Shown: in pieces, positions 9,942 through 20,296 of the stretch | Layout: every line of letters begins with the position of its first letter | Position numbering within the stretch: the first letter of the stretch is position 1 | Assembly: GCA_947259375.1 (NCBI GenBank) | Contig: CAMYLZ010000014.1 | Location: 30,400 to 94,399, forward strand | From: an uncultured Parvularculaceae bacterium | Lineage (GTDB): Bacteria; Pseudomonadota; Alphaproteobacteria; Caulobacterales; Parvularculaceae | Direction: 5' to 3' | DNA: 64,000 nt | Notes under the pieces: generated by a model | What the model saw: only the letters and a program-made list of their open reading frames with translations | Databases searched by the model: none | What the model was told of the DNA's origin: nothing | Translations under genes and position numbers: made by a program

Positions 9942-10367
9942 ATGGCCGCCAGAGGACGAAAACAGGTTAATGAATCGGAGTTTGTGAAGGGCGTGCTCTT
10001 TTCCCTGGCCTCATCGAAACGCCGCCGCAGGTTGTCAGAAGAAGCCGAACGCTCGCGCGCGTCCGCCTGGCGGCGGTGGTCGGCGATAGTGCTGGTCATC
10101 ATCTACAATATCGTCGGGATCGCCGATATTCTTTCAACGGTCATCGCGCTCGGCAGCGGCGCCGGGGTTGAGGCGAACCCTGTTGTCTATGCGATGATGG
10201 TTCATGCCGGCGACGGGTGGATTCTCGGCAAGCTCGCGCTGCAAGGATTAATCAGCTTCATGGTGTTGTGGTTCCCGCATTGGATCGTGCTCGGCTTTTT
10301 CACGCTCGCAACGGCGGGCAATGCCGGGATTGTCTGGAATAATTTCGTGATCGCCGGCGTTTTCTAG
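9942..10367 (+). CDS. DUF5658-like small membrane protein
   Basis: YNIVGIADILSTVIALGSGAGVEANPV...GWILGKL pattern; ATG at 9942 in frame within longer ORF 9723-10367. Confidence 0.65.
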   Translation: MAARGRKQVNESEFVKGVLFSLASSKRRRRLSEEAERSRASAWRRWSAIVLVIIYNIVGIADILSTVIALGSGAGVEANPVVYAMMVHAGDGWILGKLALQGLISFMVLWFPHWIVLGFFTLATAGNAGIVWNNFVIAGVF

Positions 10368-11626
10368 TCGAGCCAGCCAGGTGTGGCCTCAAGCGCCAGC
10401 ATCTCGTCATAGGTCGGGCGCCGCCGGATCACCGCATGTTTGTCGCCATTGACGAGTACTTCCGGAATGAGCCGGCGTGAATTGTATTCAGACGCTTGCG
10501 CCGCGCCATAGGCACCCGCGGACATGACGGCGACGCTTTCGCCAGGCGGCGTTTCCGGCAAGCACCGCCCCTTGGCGAAGAAATCGCTCGACTCGCACAC
10601 TGGTCCGACTACGTCGTAAACAACTTGTAGTGCGCCCGGGTTGCGGCACACCGGCAATATGTCGTGATGGGCGTCATAGAGCGCCGGGCGAATGAGATCA
10701 TTCATGCCGGCATCGACAATCAGGAAGCGGCGCGCCTCGCCTTTTTTGTCGTAAACGACACGGGTCACCATGACGCCGGCATTGCCCGCGATCATTCGCC
10801 CCGGTTCGAATATCAGTTGCACGCCGAGAGGCGCTGTAACCCGCTTGATGAGCGCAGCATATTCTTCCGGATGCGGCGGAACCGCGCCCGCTCCATAAGG
10901 AATGCCGAGCCCGCCGCCGAGATCAAGCCGTTCAATGGCGCAGCCATCCGCGCGCAAATCCGCGATCAGGCCCGCCGCCTTGCGAAACGCCGTTTCAAAG
11001 GGCGCAAGATCGGTAATCTGCGAGCCGATATGAAGGTCGACCCCCTTGACGGCGACGCCGGTCATCGCGCGCGCGCGCGCATAAAGGGCGCGGGCCTCGT
11101 GCCAGGCGACGCCGAACTTGTCTTCTTTTCGCCCGGTGGAGATTTTGTCATGGCCGCCCGCGGCTACATCCGGATTGACGCGAAACGCGATCGGCGCGGG
11201 GCGGCCAAGCGCAATCCCCAGCCTGTTAAGCGCGTCAAGCTCGGGCTCTGATTCCACATTGAATTGGTGAATGCCGGCTTCGAGCGCCGCCTTGATCTCC
11301 GCATCCGTTTTGCCGACGCCGGAAAAAACAATTTTTTCGGGCGGTATGCCGGCTTTGAGCGCGCGCATCAGCTCGCCGCCGGAAACCACATCCGCGCCGG
11401 CGCCTTCGCTCGCCAGTATTTTCAGGACCGCCAGGTTGGAATTGGCTTTTACCGAATAGGCGACAAGCGTATCCGCGCCGGCGAACGCCTTTGCAAACAC
11501 CCCTATATGCCGGCGCAGGGTCGCTTCAGAATAGACATAAAACGGCGTGCCGATTTCCTGCGCCAGTGCGGCGAGGTCGACATCTTCCGCATAAAGCGTG
11601 TTATTTCGGTACTCGAAATGGTGCAA
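10364..11626 (-). CDS. lysA: Diaminopimelate decarboxylase
   Basis: PLP-dependent decarboxylase fold III: YSVKANSN, HIGSQI, EPGR; TTG start at 11626. Confidence 0.95.
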   Translation of the reverse strand: MHHFEYRNNTLYAEDVDLAALAQEIGTPFYVYSEATLRRHIGVFAKAFAGADTLVAYSVKANSNLAVLKILASEGAGADVVSGGELMRALKAGIPPEKIVFSGVGKTDAEIKAALEAGIHQFNVESEPELDALNRLGIALGRPAPIAFRVNPDVAAGGHDKISTGRKEDKFGVAWHEARALYARARAMTGVAVKGVDLHIGSQITDLAPFETAFRKAAGLIADLRADGCAIERLDLGGGLGIPYGAGAVPPHPEEYAALIKRVTAPLGVQLIFEPGRMIAGNAGVMVTRVVYDKKGEARRFLIVDAGMNDLIRPALYDAHHDILPVCRNPGALQVVYDVVGPVCESSDFFAKGRCLPETPPGESVAVMSAGAYGAAQASEYNSRRLIPEVLVNGDKHAVIRRRPTYDEMLALEATPGWLD

Positions 11627-11630
11627 CGGA

Positions 11631-11744
11631 TCAGCCTTCGAAGCGGCTTTGCTCTTGCGGATCTTCCGGCGCGCGCAACGGCGCTTTCTTGCCGCAAGCG
11701 GAAATAGCGAGCAACAGAGCGGAGGCGAGTAACAAGGCGCGCAT
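11631..11744 (-). CDS. lptM: LptM (YifL)-like small lipoprotein
   Basis: Read by eye on minus strand: MRALLLASALLLAISACGKKAPLRAPEDPQEQSRFEG*; lipobox ISAC-GKK, CGxKxPL motif, between argH and lysA; too short for the ORF track. Confidence 0.85.
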   Translation of the reverse strand: MRALLLASALLLAISACGKKAPLRAPEDPQEQSRFEG

Positions 11745-11746
11745 GA

Positions 11747-13156
11747 TTATTTCTCCCTGGCGAGTGCGCTGACCCAGCGGCGGGCTTCGCGTTTAACATT
11801 GTCCGGTGCGGTACCGCCATAGGCTTTGCGCGAGGCGACTGACGCGTCGACCGACAACACTGAAAACACGTCCTGCGTAATACGCGGCTCGACCGCTTGC
11901 AAAGCTTCCAGCGGCAATTCGTCAAGTCTCGCGTTTTTTTGTTCGGCAATCGCGACGATGCGTCCGGTTACGTGATGCGCGTCGCGAAACGGCATGGCGA
12001 GCGCGCGCACCAGCCAATCGGCGAGATCGGTTGCGGTGGAAAATCCGCGCGCGGCCGCTTCCTTCATCGCTTCGCGGTTGACGGCGATGTCGCCGACCAT
12101 GCCGGTCATGGCGGCGAGCGCCAGCGCCAGCGCGTCTACGGCCTCAAAGGTCGCGGCCTTGTCTTCCTGTAAATCCTTGGCATAGGCGAGCGGCAAGGCT
12201 TTCATAACATTAAGCAGTGAATTCAGCGAGCCGTTAATGCGCCCGGTCTTGGCGCGCACCAGTTCAGCCGCGTCCGGATTGCGCTTTTGCGGCATGATCG
12301 AGGAGCCGGTGGAGAAGGCATCGCTAAGCGCTGCAAACCCGAATTGCGGAGAGGTCCACAACACGATCTCTTCCGCCAGCCTCGACAGATGCACGGCGGT
12401 GATCGACGCCGCCGATAAAAGCTCCAGCGCGAAATCGCGCGAGGAGACGGCGTCGAGAGAGTTTGCGCACGGACGATCAAAGCCGAGCGCTTCGGCGGTC
12501 AGGCTGCGATCTATGGGAAAGGGCGTGCCGGCGAGCGCCGCTGCGCCGAGCGGGCATTCGTTCATCCGCGCGCGGGCATCGGCAAAGCGGCCGGCGTCGC
12601 GCGAAAACATTTCCACATAAGCGAGAAAATGGTGGCCGATAGTCACCGGCTGCGCCGTTTGCAGATGGGTAAAGCCCGGCATGACCGCATCCGCATGCGT
12701 CTCCGCCTTTGCCGCGAGGGCGGCCATCAGGGCGCGCAGCGCCGCCTCAGCCTCGTCGCAAGCGCGCCGGCACCACAGGCGAAAATCAGTCGCCACCTGG
12801 TCGTTGCGTGAACGCGCCGTATGCAGGCGTCCGGCGGCCTCGCCGATGAGCGCTTTCAGGCGTGCTTCGATATTCATGTGAATGTCTTCAAGCGCGCGAG
12901 AGAATTGGAACTCGCCCCGTTCGATCTCTTCGGCGATCTGGTCGAGGCCCTTGGTGATTGCGGTCGCGTCTTGGCGGGTAATTATTTTCGCTTCGGCGAG
13001 CATCGCGGCATGGGCCCTGGAGCCCGCAATGTCCTCGCGCCATAGTCGCTTGTCGATATCAATGGATGCATTGATGGATTCCATAATTTCAGCCGGGCCT
13101 TGCGAAAAACGCCCGCCCCACATTTGGTTTTCTTGTGGTGAAGACTTATCTGACAT
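11747..13156 (-). CDS. argH: Argininosuccinate lyase
   Basis: [10 protein letters not shown] start motif and [12 protein letters not shown] signature. Confidence 0.97.
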   Translation of the reverse strand: MSDKSSPQENQMWGGRFSQGPAEIMESINASIDIDKRLWREDIAGSRAHAAMLAEAKIITRQDATAITKGLDQIAEEIERGEFQFSRALEDIHMNIEARLKALIGEAAGRLHTARSRNDQVATDFRLWCRRACDEAEAALRALMAALAAKAETHADAVMPGFTHLQTAQPVTIGHHFLAYVEMFSRDAGRFADARARMNECPLGAAALAGTPFPIDRSLTAEALGFDRPCANSLDAVSSRDFALELLSAASITAVHLSRLAEEIVLWTSPQFGFAALSDAFSTGSSIMPQKRNPDAAELVRAKTGRINGSLNSLLNVMKALPLAYAKDLQEDKAATFEAVDALALALAAMTGMVGDIAVNREAMKEAAARGFSTATDLADWLVRALAMPFRDAHHVTGRIVAIAEQKNARLDELPLEALQAVEPRITQDVFSVLSVDASVASRKAYGGTAPDNVKREARRWVSALAREK

Positions 13157-13793
13157 GGTTCAATCGGTTCTGTTGGAGCGACAATTGGCCAAATTATTCA
13201 ATCAGCCGCGTTTCTGGCTCCTTTTCTGGGGCGGCTTGGGCGCGGCGTTCCTCCTCTACGTCATCGTGACCGCCAGCGTAAGCCCGCGCGAGCGCGATGG
13301 GCCGTCGGCGCTTGATCGCGATAACGCGTTGCTGGTCGGCGAAATGGCGGAATTCGCCTACACTTTTCCGCCTCGCGGCGCGCCAACCGTGGGTTTCCGT
13401 CATGAGGGCCAAATGATGTCGCTGGCCGATTTTCGCGGCAAGGCGGTGCTGGTGAATTTCTGGGCGACGACATGCGCGCCCTGCCTCAAGGAACTGCCGT
13501 CCCTTGATGCGCTTGAAGGCGCGCTGGGCGGGCCCCGCTTTGAAGTGGTCGCGGTCGCCGCAGACCCGCGCGGGCCGGAGACGGCGCAGGCGTTTCTCGA
13601 CCGGCTCAATATTGAAAATCTGAAACTCTATGCAGATCCCGATTTACGCTTCGCTTTTGCGACGGGCGGCGCCGATGTTTTGCCTTTGAGCATACTTTAC
13701 GATGCGCGCGGCGAGGAAATCGGCCGCATTATCGGCGAAGCAGACTGGGCAAGCGCTGAGGCGCGTCGCCTGGTCGCCTCGGCAATGCCCTAA
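13155..13793 (+). CDS. TlpA-like thiol:disulfide interchange protein
   Basis: N-terminal TM, thioredoxin-fold [17 protein letters not shown] (CxxC). Confidence 0.9.
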   Translation: MVQSVLLERQLAKLFNQPRFWLLFWGGLGAAFLLYVIVTASVSPRERDGPSALDRDNALLVGEMAEFAYTFPPRGAPTVGFRHEGQMMSLADFRGKAVLVNFWATTCAPCLKELPSLDALEGALGGPRFEVVAVAADPRGPETAQAFLDRLNIENLKLYADPDLRFAFATGGADVLPLSILYDARGEEIGRIIGEADWASAEARRLVASAMP

Positions 13794-13897
13794 TTCCGGC
13801 CGCTCACTAGGCTTCGCCGAGTGATGCCGATATAGGTTTTCTTGCGGGGGAGGGCCTCGCGCCGCATTTGCGCGGCTTGTCGTCGAGGGAGCTACTC

Positions 13898-15574
13898 ATG
13901 ACGTTTTCAAAAACCTTGCTCGCGGGCGCCGCCGCGCTTGCGCTGATCGCCTGCGGAGAAAAAGACGGGGCAGGCGATGGCCCGAGTTCCGAAACGAGCC
14001 AGCAGGCGGCGAAGATGAGCGCCGCCTCGCCGCTTGAAAGAAGCTATCGCCTCAGCGATGCGGAGCCGGTCGATATTGCCGCCTTGTTTGACCTGATGCC
14101 GGAGGGCAATCGCCCGACTTATGACAGCGCGGCTTTCGACGAACAGATAGGCGCGAATGTGGTGACCAATCTGCGCTTTGCCGATGCGGATGACGGTGAA
14201 GCGCTGCTGGTCGAACGAGCTGAGTTTTTCGGCGTCGATCTCGAAGCGATCGAGCGGGTCAAGGGTGCGGCGGAGGCCGGCCCGGATGCGCCGTTTGAAA
14301 AGATCTTCGACAAGGTTCGCTTCTTCAATGTGACGGCCGAAGGTTTTGACGAGGGGGTTGAGCCTGCGCGTTTCTCGGTCGGCGGCATTGAATTCGATCA
14401 GCTTGAAGTGCGCCAGGGCGGCGTTGAAGGCGATGGCGTCGGCGATGAAGGCGCGCGTTTCATGAACGCAATCAATCTTGCGGGTCTTTATTTCAAGGAC
14501 ATCGCCATGGATTCGGAAGGTTCGGACCAGCCGGCGGTGACGATGTCCGCGCCTGACCTACGCTTTGTCGGTTTTGGCGGCGGCCGCCTTGGCGCGATTA
14601 TCGCCAATGACCTTGAATATTCCATGGCGCAGACGGACGAATCGCGCGCCGCCATGCGCGAGGTGATGGGGCCGCAAGGCGCGATGTTCCTGAACGGCCC
14701 GCTCGCAGGCTTCATCGCGCCGGACAGCCAGCGCGTCAAAATGAAATCTTTCGAATGGCGCAATCTCGATTTCACGGGCCTTGTCGACTGGGGATTGCGC
14801 GATGAAGAACCGCCCATGTCGGCGGAAAATCTCATCGATCTTGGAACCATGAAGGCGCTCGACATGGAAACCTATATCGGCGGTAAGCTTGCTGGCACGG
14901 TGGAAGAAGTCTCCATGAGCGCTGGGGAGTTTAAATGGATAATTCCGTCAAATATTCGCATCGATGCGAAGGGCGCCAAATATGACTACACCGCCTATAT
15001 TCCGGAAACGGAGGAAAATGTCCTGTCTGTGATGAAGGCGCATGGCCTGGATGATCTGACAAGCGACGGTTATGTGGAGTGGGTGTGGAATGACAAGAGC
15101 GGCGCGGCGGATCTTGCTTACGTGGCCAATGCGCCGGACTTTATGGACTTCTCGATCGATTTCGGGCTTAGCGGTTTGAAACTCGATGAGCTCGCCGCCG
15201 CACAGGCGAATGGCGAAGAAAACGCTATCGCTGCGCGCGGTGCATTTCGTAATTTCTCGCTCAAGTTGAAAGACGAAAAAGCGCTCGACGCCATCTTTGC
15301 CGTTGCGGCGCTGCAAATGGGCGGCACGGGCGAGGATTTGCGTCTGTCGGCGCCGGCGATGATCCGCCTGTCAGGCGCGCAAGCCGCGCAAATGAATCCG
15401 CGCATCAGCGGCTATGTAAATGCCATTGCGGACTTCGTGGCCAAAGGCGGCGTTCTTGCAATTTCCGCCGAGCCTGCGGAGCCGGTTGCGTTTTCCGCAC
15501 TGGAAGCCACCGGCCAGACGGCGCCGCAAACTGTGCCCGATGTGATCAACTTGCAGGTGACGCACGAAGAATAA
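13898..15574 (+). CDS. Putative lipoprotein of unknown function, paralogue of next gene
   Basis: Signal/lipobox LAGAAALALIACGEK; full-length similarity to 15701-17509. Confidence 0.85.
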   Translation: MTFSKTLLAGAAALALIACGEKDGAGDGPSSETSQQAAKMSAASPLERSYRLSDAEPVDIAALFDLMPEGNRPTYDSAAFDEQIGANVVTNLRFADADDGEALLVERAEFFGVDLEAIERVKGAAEAGPDAPFEKIFDKVRFFNVTAEGFDEGVEPARFSVGGIEFDQLEVRQGGVEGDGVGDEGARFMNAINLAGLYFKDIAMDSEGSDQPAVTMSAPDLRFVGFGGGRLGAIIANDLEYSMAQTDESRAAMREVMGPQGAMFLNGPLAGFIAPDSQRVKMKSFEWRNLDFTGLVDWGLRDEEPPMSAENLIDLGTMKALDMETYIGGKLAGTVEEVSMSAGEFKWIIPSNIRIDAKGAKYDYTAYIPETEENVLSVMKAHGLDDLTSDGYVEWVWNDKSGAADLAYVANAPDFMDFSIDFGLSGLKLDELAAAQANGEENAIAARGAFRNFSLKLKDEKALDAIFAVAALQMGGTGEDLRLSAPAMIRLSGAQAAQMNPRISGYVNAIADFVAKGGVLAISAEPAEPVAFSALEATGQTAPQTVPDVINLQVTHEE

Positions 15575-15700
15575 CCGGTTAGAGTGCCGTCCACCGGTGC
15601 GAAGCGTGGGGCTTCGCACCGGTTTTAGCGGGCTGTGGGCGCTTGTGGGTATGAGCGCCGGGGAAGCCGGTCCGGCGTGGGGTATTGAGGGGTTGCACCG

Positions 15701-17509
15701 ATGCCGAAAGCGGTTGCGTCGTCGCGCTTGAGGTCTGTCCGGAATTTGCTTTTTGTTACGCTCGGCGTTTTCGCCGTTCATTCTTGCGCAAGCGGGCCAG
15801 CGCCGTCTTTGACAGCCGATGAGCTGTTGACGGCGCCATATACGTACAAAGCGGGTCAGCCATTTGACGTCGATGCGTTTCTCGGCGCTCTGCCCGATTG
15901 GCTGACGACTGCCTATGACGGCGCGAGCTTCGACGCCGCGCGCGGCGCGATGGTGATCAACGGCCTCCAGTTCGGGATTGCCGGCGCGCCGGAAATGCGG
16001 ATTGTCGCCGATCGGGCTGTTATTTGGGGCGCTGATATTGGCGCCATGGAAGCGGTATTTTCCGGCACGGCCTATAACGCCGCAAAGGCGGGGTTGTTCG
16101 AACGCTTGATGCTCGAAGGCGTACGCTCAGAAGGAATGCAATGGGCGGGCGGTGAAGAGAATGCCGGGTTGAGCGTCGCCAAGGTTGTTATTGACGGTTT
16201 TTCGGCCCGCTCCTTTAATCTGGCGCCGAAAGCAGGCGTCGGCGAAGAGGTAAAGTTCCTCCGCAGCGTCGCGGCAACCCTTGGCTCTTTTGCTTTCGAT
16301 GCCGCGGCTTACGCTGATCTGAGGCTGCGGCTCGCCAATAATCAGGGTGAGCGCGCCGAGCTTAATATCGGGCAGGCATTTGCCCGCGGCTATGACGCCG
16401 GTGCGGTAGAATTCCAGAGCGCGATCGGGTTTGGCGCCTTCATACAGGGGGCGGGCGGCGACGCGCCGGTAGAGGTCTCGGGCGCGGTTGCGCCGGAAAA
16501 AGCCGCAGGCCCTTACGCGAAAATCCTCAACAAGCCGCCAAGCCAAGCAATTTCGCAAGTGCTGCGCAGCCCGGCGGCGATGCTGGCGGCGGCGGCTGGC
16601 GGCGCGGCGACGGCGTATGAGGCGGATTATCTTGAAACGCGCGGCGCCGATTTTGCCGGCGGCTTGCGGTGGCTGGCGCGGTGGGAGCTGCCGCCGATTA
16701 CGGAAACCGAGCTGATTGATTTCGGTGCGCAAACAATGCTCGGCTACCGCGAGTTCTGGGACGGGCGCGCGGTCTCAACGATTGAGACAAGTGAAGTTCA
16801 ATCTGCGGATTTCTACTGGCTGATTCCATCGCATTACGCCGTCAAATACACCGGCATGGCGTATAATCTCGGCGCCATGATTGACGCCATGCAAGCGCGC
16901 ATGGAGGCTGGCGCCGCGACCGAAGCCGCGCCGCAATTCCTGCAGATGCGAGAAACGTTGGCGGGCTTTGGCGTTGAGCAGCTTACGGGCGATGCGGCAT
17001 TCTCATGGCGCTGGAATGGAGAAACGGGCGATGCAGCGCTTGCTTCCTCGGCTGCGCTCGCCGACATCGCCGACAATGATGTCGTGATCAGTTTTGGCGG
17101 GCCAGGTCTTGCCGAGTGGAATGCAATGGTTCGCGACGACACGCCTGCCGCTGTCGCGACGCAAGCGATGACGCTTAAGGGGTTTCGCTTCGGACTTGCC
17201 GATAACGGCTTTCTCGATGATGTATTCGGATACATAGCGGCCGAACAGGGCGGCGGCGTTACGGGCGCGCAGATGCGCCAATCGCTGGCTGCAATGCTGC
17301 ATTTGACCGGCGCGCAAGCCGCTGCCGCCAATCCGCGCGTGGCGGATTATTCAAATGCTTTTGTCGGCTTCATAACGAAGGGCGGCCGCATTGATATCGT
17401 TGCCGCGCCGCCTGCGCCGGTTGCGTTTGGAACGCTTCAATCGGTCGGGGAAGCCGCGCCGAACACCTTGTCGGATCTTCTGAACATCACCGTTACGCAT
17501 ACGGAGTAA
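15701..17509 (+). CDS. Putative lipoprotein of unknown function, tandem paralogue
   Basis: N-terminal hydrophobic segment ending in HSCASGPAP; shared C-terminal block LTGAQAAAANPRVADYSNAFVGFITKGG. Confidence 0.85.
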   Translation: MPKAVASSRLRSVRNLLFVTLGVFAVHSCASGPAPSLTADELLTAPYTYKAGQPFDVDAFLGALPDWLTTAYDGASFDAARGAMVINGLQFGIAGAPEMRIVADRAVIWGADIGAMEAVFSGTAYNAAKAGLFERLMLEGVRSEGMQWAGGEENAGLSVAKVVIDGFSARSFNLAPKAGVGEEVKFLRSVAATLGSFAFDAAAYADLRLRLANNQGERAELNIGQAFARGYDAGAVEFQSAIGFGAFIQGAGGDAPVEVSGAVAPEKAAGPYAKILNKPPSQAISQVLRSPAAMLAAAAGGAATAYEADYLETRGADFAGGLRWLARWELPPITETELIDFGAQTMLGYREFWDGRAVSTIETSEVQSADFYWLIPSHYAVKYTGMAYNLGAMIDAMQARMEAGAATEAAPQFLQMRETLAGFGVEQLTGDAAFSWRWNGETGDAALASSAALADIADNDVVISFGGPGLAEWNAMVRDDTPAAVATQAMTLKGFRFGLADNGFLDDVFGYIAAEQGGGVTGAQMRQSLAAMLHLTGAQAAAANPRVADYSNAFVGFITKGGRIDIVAAPPAPVAFGTLQSVGEAAPNTLSDLLNITVTHTE

Positions 17510-17541
17510 AGGCGTGCGCGCCGATGCTGATGTGTAACGGG

Positions 17542-17745
17542 TTAGTCGTCCAGCACGAAAGTGATTTTCAGAATGACGCGATATTCCTTGATTTTGCCGT
17601 TATCAAGGATCAGCGACTGATCTTGCACCCAGGCGCCTTCGACATTTTTCAGCGTCTTGTTGGCGCGTTCGATGCCTTTTTCGATCGCATCCTGGAAACC
17701 TTTATTCGATCCGGCGATAATTTCGGTGACACGGGCGACTGCCAT
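17542..17745 (-). CDS. Dodecin family flavin-binding protein
   Basis: MAVARVTEIIAGSNKGFQDAIEKGIERANKTLKNVEGAWVQDQ. Confidence 0.9.
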   Translation of the reverse strand: MAVARVTEIIAGSNKGFQDAIEKGIERANKTLKNVEGAWVQDQSLILDNGKIKEYRVILKITFVLDD

Positions 17746-17807
17746 TTCACTTTTCCCACTGAGGCGCGCCGTTTTAGCGCGCGGCCGCACATTACGGCGG
17801 GTTTAAT

Positions 17808-18686
17808 CTAACGCGTCGGCGCCGGCGTTTCGCCAGAATAGTCATAAAATCCACGTCCGGTCTTGCGGCCGAGCCATCCGGCTTCGACATATTTTACAAG
17901 TAGCGGGCACGGACGATATTTGGAATCCGCAAGCCCTTCATAAAGCACCTGCATGATCGCGAGGCAGATATCGAGACCAATAAAGTCCGCGAGCTCAAGC
18001 GGCCCCATCGGGTGGTTGGCGCCGAGTTTCAGCCCCGTATCGATCGCTTCCACTGAGCCGACGCCTTCATAAAGCGTGTAAATCGCTTCGTTGATCATCG
18101 GCATCAATACGCGGTTGACGATGAAAGCGGGGAAATCTTCGGATACCGCCATGGTCTTGCCGAGGCTGGCGACAATTTCCTTCGTCGCCTCGAATGTCTC
18201 TTTGGAGGTCGCGATGCCGCGAATGACTTCGACCAGTTTCATCACCGGGACCGGATTCATGAAATGGATGCCGATGAAATTTTCAGGGCGCGTGGTGACT
18301 GAAGCAAGCCCGGTGATGGAAATCGACGAGGTATTGCTGGCAAGGATCGCGTCTTTCGAAAGAACCCCGTTAAGCGATTGGAAAATGCTCTTTTTGACCG
18401 CCTGGTCTTCGCTAGCCGCCTCGATGACGAGGTCGCAGGCGCCAAGCGCGGCGATGTCGTCGGCAGTTTTTATTCGGGCAAGCGCGGTCTTGTCGGCGCC
18501 GGCCTTTATCACTTCTTTGGCGACTTGACGGGCGAGGTTCTTCTCAATTGTCGCCATTGCGCTCTTTAGCTGTCCGGCATTGATGTCATTGAGGATCACA
18601 TCATATCCGGCGGCGGCGAATACATGGGCGATGCCGGCCCCCATTTGACCCGCGCCAATGACGCCGACGGTTTTGATCTTTGACAT
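17808..18686 (-). CDS. hbdA: 3-hydroxybutyryl-CoA dehydrogenase
   Basis: [18 protein letters not shown] Rossmann motif; [18 protein letters not shown]. Confidence 0.93.
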   Translation of the reverse strand: MSKIKTVGVIGAGQMGAGIAHVFAAAGYDVILNDINAGQLKSAMATIEKNLARQVAKEVIKAGADKTALARIKTADDIAALGACDLVIEAASEDQAVKKSIFQSLNGVLSKDAILASNTSSISITGLASVTTRPENFIGIHFMNPVPVMKLVEVIRGIATSKETFEATKEIVASLGKTMAVSEDFPAFIVNRVLMPMINEAIYTLYEGVGSVEAIDTGLKLGANHPMGPLELADFIGLDICLAIMQVLYEGLADSKYRPCPLLVKYVEAGWLGRKTGRGFYDYSGETPAPTR

Positions 18687-18771
18687 GCCTTCGCTCCGTT
18701 CACCTGAGCGAGCGATACTGCATCGCAACAATGAACGGAGCAAGTCTTTCGCCCGGCTGTTCGCCCGGCTT

Positions 18772-19242
18772 TTATTCTCCCCGTTTGATTTCCGAGACGA
18801 AGCAGCCATGCATGGCGTTGTGGGCGTGAATGTAAGCCGCTTTGGGGTTGACGAAGGCGGCTTCGATTTTCGTCTCAAGATCTTTGCCCATCGTCAGGTC
18901 GGCGGCGATCAGCATGCCGTCATCGTTGAAAATCCGCAACGCGATCGGGCGGTTCTTCAACACAGGCGGTATTTCGTCGATATAGCTGGATGTCTCAGCG
19001 GCTTTTTCGCGGATGAAAATCGCATAGGAATTGCGGTAGGGGGATTGCGTTTTGTGGCTCTCATAATTGAGTAGCAGGACGCTCTCGCCGGGCTTTGCGT
19101 CTTCGAGCGTGACGCGGCAGGGATAACCGGGTTGCATGTCTGCGGTTTTGCGGACGATGCCGCGTTCGGCCAACTCATCGTCGGATTGAGCGAATAATGG
19201 TTGAAACTCGTCGACGTTGAGGCCGGATATCGTGAACGACAT
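18772..19242 (-). CDS. DUF1203 domain-containing protein
   Basis: [24 protein letters not shown]...[13 protein letters not shown] motif. Confidence 0.8.
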   Translation of the reverse strand: MSFTISGLNVDEFQPLFAQSDDELAERGIVRKTADMQPGYPCRVTLEDAKPGESVLLLNYESHKTQSPYRNSYAIFIREKAAETSSYIDEIPPVLKNRPIALRIFNDDGMLIAADLTMGKDLETKIEAAFVNPKAAYIHAHNAMHGCFVSEIKRGE

Positions 19243-19315
19243 GTGAAACTCCTTTTGCTGGACGACGCAGCATCAGGCTTTGGACGGCGACTAACGACCC
19301 GTTTCTTGCGCACAA

Positions 19316-19343
19316 AAAAAGCCCCGGCGAAGCGGGGCTTTTT
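19316..19343 (-). terminator. Rho-independent terminator downstream of etfA
   Basis: GCCCCG-gcgaag-CGGGGC stem flanked by A-tract/T-tract. Confidence 0.85.
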
Positions 19344-19363
19344 CAAACATGGATTGGTTCGGC

Positions 19364-20296
19364 TTACCCCAGCGCTTCGTCCAGCTCGGGCAGCGCCTTG
19401 AAGAGGTCCGCCACAAGGCCGTAATCGGCGATTTGGAAGATCGGCGCTTCTTCGTCCTTGTTGATGGCGACGATGACTTTCGAATCTTTCATGCCCGCAA
19501 GGTGCTGGATTGCGCCCGATATGCCGACGGCGATGTAAAGCTCAGGCGCGACGACTTTGCCGGTCTGGCCGACTTGGTAGTCGTTCGGGACATAGCCGGC
19601 ATCGACCGCGGCGCGCGAGGCGCCGACCGCAGCGCCGAGTTTGTCCGCGATCGGAAAGATGTATTGTTCAAAATTTTCATAAGACGCGAGCGCACGTCCG
19701 CCGGAAATGACGATCTTGGCCCCGGTGAGTTCCGGACGCTCGGACTTTGTGAGCTCTTCTCCGACAAAGGATGAAAGCCCTGCATCCGCCGGCGCATCGA
19801 CGCTAATAACCTCCGCCGCGCCGTCTTCGCCGGCCGCCGCAAACGATGTAGCGCGCACGGTGATGACTTTTTTCGCGTCGTTTGACTTCACCGTCTGCAT
19901 GGCGTTGCCGGCATAGACCGGCCGCACGAACGTGTCGGGCGCTTCGACGGCGACAATCTCGGAAATTTGCATGACGTCGAGCAACGCGGCGACGCGCGGC
20001 ATGACGTTCTTGCCGGTCGTCGTGGCGGCTTTGAGGATCGCTTCATAATCGCTTGCAAGCGAAACGATGAGATCGGCGAAGGGCTCCGCCAGACGGTTGG
20101 CGTATTGCGCCGCATCCGCATGAAGCACTTTGCGAACGCCGGCGATCTTGGCGGCGGCCGCAGCCGCGTCGACTGCGCCGGAGCCGGCGACAAGAATATC
20201 AACGTCGCCGCCGATGGCTTTCGCCGCGGAGACCGTCTTGTGGGTGGAATCGTCAATTTTATTGCCGTGAATGTCGGCGACGACGAGGACAGCCAT
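19364..20296 (-). CDS. etfA: Electron transfer flavoprotein subunit alpha
   Basis: [47 protein letters not shown]. Confidence 0.96.
   Translation of the reverse strand: MAVLVVADIHGNKIDDSTHKTVSAAKAIGGDVDILVAGSGAVDAAAAAAKIAGVRKVLHADAAQYANRLAEPFADLIVSLASDYEAILKAATTTGKNVMPRVAALLDVMQISEIVAVEAPDTFVRPVYAGNAMQTVKSNDAKKVITVRATSFAAAGEDGAAEVISVDAPADAGLSSFVGEELTKSERPELTGAKIVISGGRALASYENFEQYIFPIADKLGAAVGASRAAVDAGYVPNDYQVGQTGKVVAPELYIAVGISGAIQHLAGMKDSKVIVAINKDEEAPIFQIADYGLVADLFKALPELDEALG

Noticed and set aside
11065-11080. (CG)n alternating tract, possible Z-DNA or recombination hotspot
   Set aside because: Lies within lysA coding sequence (Ala-Arg codons) and is expected in a high-GC genome
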